A DNA stretch of 19,078 nt from Muribaculaceae bacterium (GTDB lineage: Bacteria > Bacteroidota > Bacteroidia > Bacteroidales > Muribaculaceae), in NCBI GenBank assembly GCA_021443235.1, contig JABUUJ010000005.1:66404-85481 (forward strand). Reading direction: 5' to 3'. Positions within the stretch are counted from its first letter, which is position 1. Every line of letters starts with the position of its first letter. This document shows, piece after piece, positions 16,737 to 19,078 of the stretch. The notes under the pieces are model-generated. The model was given only the letters and a program-made list of their open reading frames with translations, did no database searches and was not told the origin of the DNA. The translations under genes and the position numbers were made by a program.

Positions 16737-17567
16737 TTATTGTACAATAGCTTCATACCAATACTCACCAATATATTGTCCACAGTAGCTGTAGAATCGT
16801 AAATATATCTCATACACGCCAGCCTTCGTGAACGTAATATTTGCGCCTGTGCTACTTGTCGAGTTAACTTGCGCGCTACCGCTATCAATAGCATCATCAC
16901 CTTTGTGGTCAACTATTGCACACGTAGAACGCTGGCTTACCGAAGTAGGCAAGCTCGCTATGTAATCGGCCGACACATTTCGTCCTATGGTTCCTGAGCC
17001 TGCGCTGCACACAAGCGCTCCGCTTGATGGAACTATCTGATGAACCTTGAAGTATCTTTTTGTGGTCCCATATGATGGTGGTACATCATTCGGAAGATGC
17101 CTAACTAATGGCCATGAGCCCCATTTTGACTCATAATAGCCCGAAATCGCCGATTTCACTGCCGAATGTGTTATGTTAGCGTCATTGTTGGTGTTGCTGC
17201 TGCTATAGTATACTATTTTAACGCAATTGGCCTCGGTAGTCTCAGAATAATGGTCATCAACCCAGTATTTCGATATATTAGCGCTATTATTGGAATTAAG
17301 CGGATTCATCCAGTAATATGACGGATTAGTCGTGTCGGTCATATACCACGCATAACTGTGGCAATTATACCTTTGTGACGCGGGCGCCAATATTGTGACA
17401 TTGGGAAAAATTTCAGCACAATCGGCATTACATTGTGCTATTAGAGATGGTGTCATCTCATTTAACACGAGAACCTCAACTGGTTTTCTCCCAGTAGTAT
17501 AAACCGTTTCAGCGTGTAAAATCATACACACCAAAGCTAAATTAAGAAAAAACAGAATCCTTTTCAT
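16737..17567 (-). CDS. Secreted Cys-His hydrolase-like protein with Ig-like C-terminal domain
   Basis: The 276-residue product has a type I signal peptide (1-19, ending ILHA). The central region carries three spaced motifs: NCHSYAW (68-74), THSAV (133-137) and SKWGSWPLVRH (147-157). I have seen this arrangement in secreted proteins of Bacteroidota and Firmicutes, and it resembles a papain-like or NlpC/CHAP-like fold, with Cys69 as nucleophile and His134 as base. The catalytic role is inferred and no database name is claimed. Residues about 185-276 form a second, beta-rich domain (SSTGANITFTKAGVYEIYLRF) resembling an Ig-like or PKD-like sandwich. Possible activities are peptidase, peptidoglycan amidase or transglutaminase. 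The start ATG overlaps the preceding TGA (ATGA). The gene is AT-rich: 23 G/C in the sampled row 17161-17220. Confidence 0.75.
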   Translation of the reverse strand: MKRILFFLNLALVCMILHAETVYTTGRKPVEVLVLNEMTPSLIAQCNADCAEIFPNVTILAPASQRYNCHSYAWYMTDTTNPSYYWMNPLNSNNSANISKYWVDDHYSETTEANCVKIVYYSSSNTNNDANITHSAVKSAISGYYESKWGSWPLVRHLPNDVPPSYGTTKRYFKVHQIVPSSGALVCSAGSGTIGRNVSADYIASLPTSVSQRSTCAIVDHKGDDAIDSGSAQVNSTSSTGANITFTKAGVYEIYLRFYSYCGQYIGEYWYEAIVQ

Positions 17568-18334
17568 TGCTCCATAGATTTATAGGTAAAAACAATTTTT
17601 GAGACCTCTGTTATGTCTATCGGGCCACCTTGTTCCAAAAACTTTCTAAGGACATCAGTTTCTTCCTTTGGCAAAGGGCGGGTCCTAATTGTTGTTTGAG
17701 ATAGGATTTTCAACGAGTTTACAAGAGATAAGGCCCCAAGTGTCTCAATCTGCTCTAATTTTTGATCATATTTTTCAGTTGCAACCTGCTCTAGACGTTT
17801 CAATTGAGCAGCATCCTCTGCCAATTTTGTTATGGCTTCAGTAGACATAACCATTTCAAAAAAAGCAAGATTGGAGAAACTGAGGGCGCGCCCTTTCCCG
17901 TCTCTGATGGTAATGGGATGTGGCGATTTCTCAATATTGGAATAATCAATCCCTTCATAAAAGTCTATGGCAGCCTCGGCAAAATCTTTTCTTTTAATCA
18001 ACTCACTAAAGCCATTAAAATTCTGCATTATATAGTTTGCTCCCACCATTGGGTTGTCGTATGCATAACATATGGCATTAAGTGGATGTGAGGCAAGTAG
18101 GAAAACGAGATCGTTAGTACTTAAATATGACATTATGCTATCGGGTATCTGGCACGCATTCAACTTGTCTTGAAATGTGCCGCACTTTTCCCAATTGCGT
18201 GTGTCAAACATTCTTTCAACAGAAACCGACAACGGCTGTGTCATTGCTTTTTGAGCGCTTGTGTCTTGAATTATGGAGTCAGAACAAGCGCTAAAAACAA
18301 CTAATGCTATGAAAAATGTTATGTGTTTATACAT
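17564..18334 (-). CDS. Helical lipoprotein, first gene of the five-gene operon
   Basis: The ATG at 18334 gives a 256-residue lipoprotein (lipobox FSAC, Cys17). A reading from a TTG at 18397 would begin upstream of the predicted promoter and is rejected. The mature protein is mainly alpha-helical by eye. It has a segment I recall from other Bacteroidales lipoproteins, around residues 58-125: LNACQIPDSIM, LSTNDLV, HPLNAICYAYDN, QNFNGFSELIKRKD. A charged helix follows at about 165-197 (LKRLEQVATEKYDQKLEQ), possibly a coiled coil. No enzyme motif was recognised. Its stop overlaps the start of the Cys-His protein gene by four bases (ATGA), so the two are probably made together. A role as inhibitor, chaperone or anchor for that protein is a hypothesis. 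Confidence 0.8.
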   Translation of the reverse strand: MYKHITFFIALVVFSACSDSIIQDTSAQKAMTQPLSVSVERMFDTRNWEKCGTFQDKLNACQIPDSIMSYLSTNDLVFLLASHPLNAICYAYDNPMVGANYIMQNFNGFSELIKRKDFAEAAIDFYEGIDYSNIEKSPHPITIRDGKGRALSFSNLAFFEMVMSTEAITKLAEDAAQLKRLEQVATEKYDQKLEQIETLGALSLVNSLKILSQTTIRTRPLPKEETDVLRKFLEQGGPIDITEVSKIVFTYKSMEQ

Positions 18335-18363
18335 ATAAAAAATCTTATTCGAAAACAACGATG

Positions 18364-18394
18364 CAAATTTAATCTGTTTCTTTGAAAACCACAA
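18364..18394 (-). promoter_or_regulatory. Bacteroidetes-type promoter of the five-gene operon
   Basis: On the minus strand TAAATTTG (18364-18371) fits TAnnTTTG exactly. TTG at 18392-18394 lies 20 bases upstream, with an adjacent TTTG at 18395-18398. The expected start site near 18357 leaves a leader of about 23 bases before the ATG at 18334, which supports that start codon. Confidence 0.7.
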
Positions 18395-18398
18395 CAAA

Positions 18399-18440
18399 GC
18401 AATAGGTTTTAACTTGAATTTAACATAGCTGTCCTATTGC
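18399..18440 (-). terminator. Probable terminator of the partial dockerin gene
   Basis: A perfect 8-bp inverted repeat (18433-18440 with 18399-18406, GCAATAGG/CCTATTGC) has a 26-base AT-rich loop. It begins two bases after the stop codon and is followed on the minus strand by TTTGTTGT. The stem is short and the loop long, so strength is uncertain. It abuts the -33 region of the next operon. Confidence 0.45.
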
Positions 18441-18442
18441 AC

Positions 18443-19078
18443 TTATTTGCCTAGGATGAGGTTGATTATGATGTTGGCATCGAGGATGTCGGTCGTGCCG
18501 TCGCCGTTGACATCGGCACGTCCCTCATAGGTGGCGGCGGGGGTGTTGCCCAGGATGACATTTATCAGACAATTAATGTCGGTGATATTGATTTCCCCGT
18601 CGGCGTTAACATCGCCCGGGAGTGGCGTGATGTCGCGCAACGTGTAGGCTGCGAGGCCGTTGCCTGGCGCATAGACGTAGAGATATTTTTCGCGGTCGTT
18701 GGCTCCACGGTTAACACAGCATGGAGCGTCCCAGGTGCTGCTGTTAACGCTGCCCAGACCTTGGGCGGGGAAGGTCCACATGTAGTGGTAGGCGGCAAAT
18801 CCGCCTTCCTCGGTGTCGTCTCCGCCCTCGATGAGGGTGTATTGCAGCCCTGCCGAGTCGCCATGGTCGCCCGAGCAGTAGAGTCGATAGGGCTTCCCTC
18901 CCATCTCAAACAGCGCCGCGCCATTGCTTGCCGTATTCTTGGGTTTCAGTGCCGAGTTATTGTCAAAACTGTCAATTATGTTGCCTGTGAGGAAATCGTA
19001 GAGAGTGAGGTAAACGCTGCCGCCCTTAACCCACACCTGGTTTTCGCTCACGGGATAGCAACGTGGCGCGATGCCGAA
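18443..19078 (-). CDS. Dockerin-containing secreted protein, 5' part outside the window
   Basis: The reading frame is open to the window edge, so the gene starts beyond 19078; 211 residues are visible. A GTG at 19051 is internal, because nine in-frame codons without a stop precede it. The visible body resembles the C-terminal part of the two dockerin paralogues at 223-3128: LFEMGGKPYRLY aligns with FKIDGRNFIVYS, and YMWTFPAQGLGSV with KYWQIPADSLGKV. It ends with two dockerin repeats over the last 57 residues. The first loop is altered (DVNADGEINITD, Asn at position 9) and the second, DVNGDGTTDILD, is standard. It is thus a third, more distant member of the same family. Function beyond calcium-dependent docking is unknown. 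Confidence 0.85.
   Translation of the reverse strand, partial: FGIAPRCYPVSENQVWVKGGSVYLTLYDFLTGNIIDSFDNNSALKPKNTASNGAALFEMGGKPYRLYCSGDHGDSAGLQYTLIEGGDDTEEGGFAAYHYMWTFPAQGLGSVNSSTWDAPCCVNRGANDREKYLYVYAPGNGLAAYTLRDITPLPGDVNADGEINITDINCLINVILGNTPAATYEGRADVNGDGTTDILDANIIINLILGK

Noticed and set aside
16737..18334. Toxin-immunity pair
   Set aside because: The Cys-His protein has a normal signal peptide but no recognised toxin delivery domain, and the operon continues into a TonB receptor. An enzyme-partner role fits the context better.
18335..18397. Extended N-terminus of the helical lipoprotein from a TTG codon
   Set aside because: It would start upstream of the predicted promoter and would place 21 residues before an otherwise normal lipoprotein signal.

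Overview
The window looks like a Bacteroidales chromosome segment, most likely Muribaculaceae or a Prevotella-like relative. The evidence is a SusC/SusD pair, several lipoproteins with a signal-peptidase-II lipobox, a TonB receptor followed by a DUF4249 lipoprotein, secreted proteins ending in type I dockerin repeats, and promoters of the Bacteroidetes form (TAnnTTTG with an upstream TTG). All thirteen genes lie on the minus strand, so transcription runs from high to low coordinates. No tRNA, rRNA, CRISPR array or insertion sequence was seen.

In transcription order: (1) 19078-18443, the 3' part of a dockerin protein that enters from outside the window and is followed by a likely terminator. 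(2) 18334-12641, a tight five-gene operon behind a clear promoter: a helical lipoprotein, a secreted protein with a possible Cys-His hydrolase site, a small lipoprotein, a TonB-dependent receptor and a DUF4249 lipoprotein. Stop and start codons overlap at two junctions. The first three genes are visibly AT-richer than the last two, so the operon looks like a mosaic. (3) 12518-11244, a stand-alone AAA ATPase with a DUF4143 C-terminus, AT-rich. A perfect 19-bp inverted repeat flanks its predicted -7 box. (4) 11072-3231, a Sus-type outer-membrane uptake operon (SusC, SusD, an unidentified lipoprotein and a PKD/propeller lipoprotein). It has a good promoter and ends in a long hairpin. It contains no glycoside hydrolase, protease or regulator gene, so the substrate cannot be read from it. 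(5) 3128-223, two tandem paralogous secreted dockerin proteins related to the partial gene at the other end, separated by a heptamer repeat array and ending in a rho-independent terminator. A promoter for a further gene may lie at the left edge.

The genes are almost entirely cell-envelope functions. The Sus operon would capture and import a polymer or glycan-like ligand. The second TonB receptor with DUF4249 is a separate uptake or secretion-related system. The dockerin proteins would be exported and could dock to a cohesin-like partner encoded elsewhere. The most promising uncharacterised unit is the five-gene operon, particularly its first two genes, which look like a secreted enzyme and a partner lipoprotein. 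Four genes have a GTG or TTG codon upstream of a better ATG. The ATG was chosen in each case, and promoter position supports that choice for two of them.
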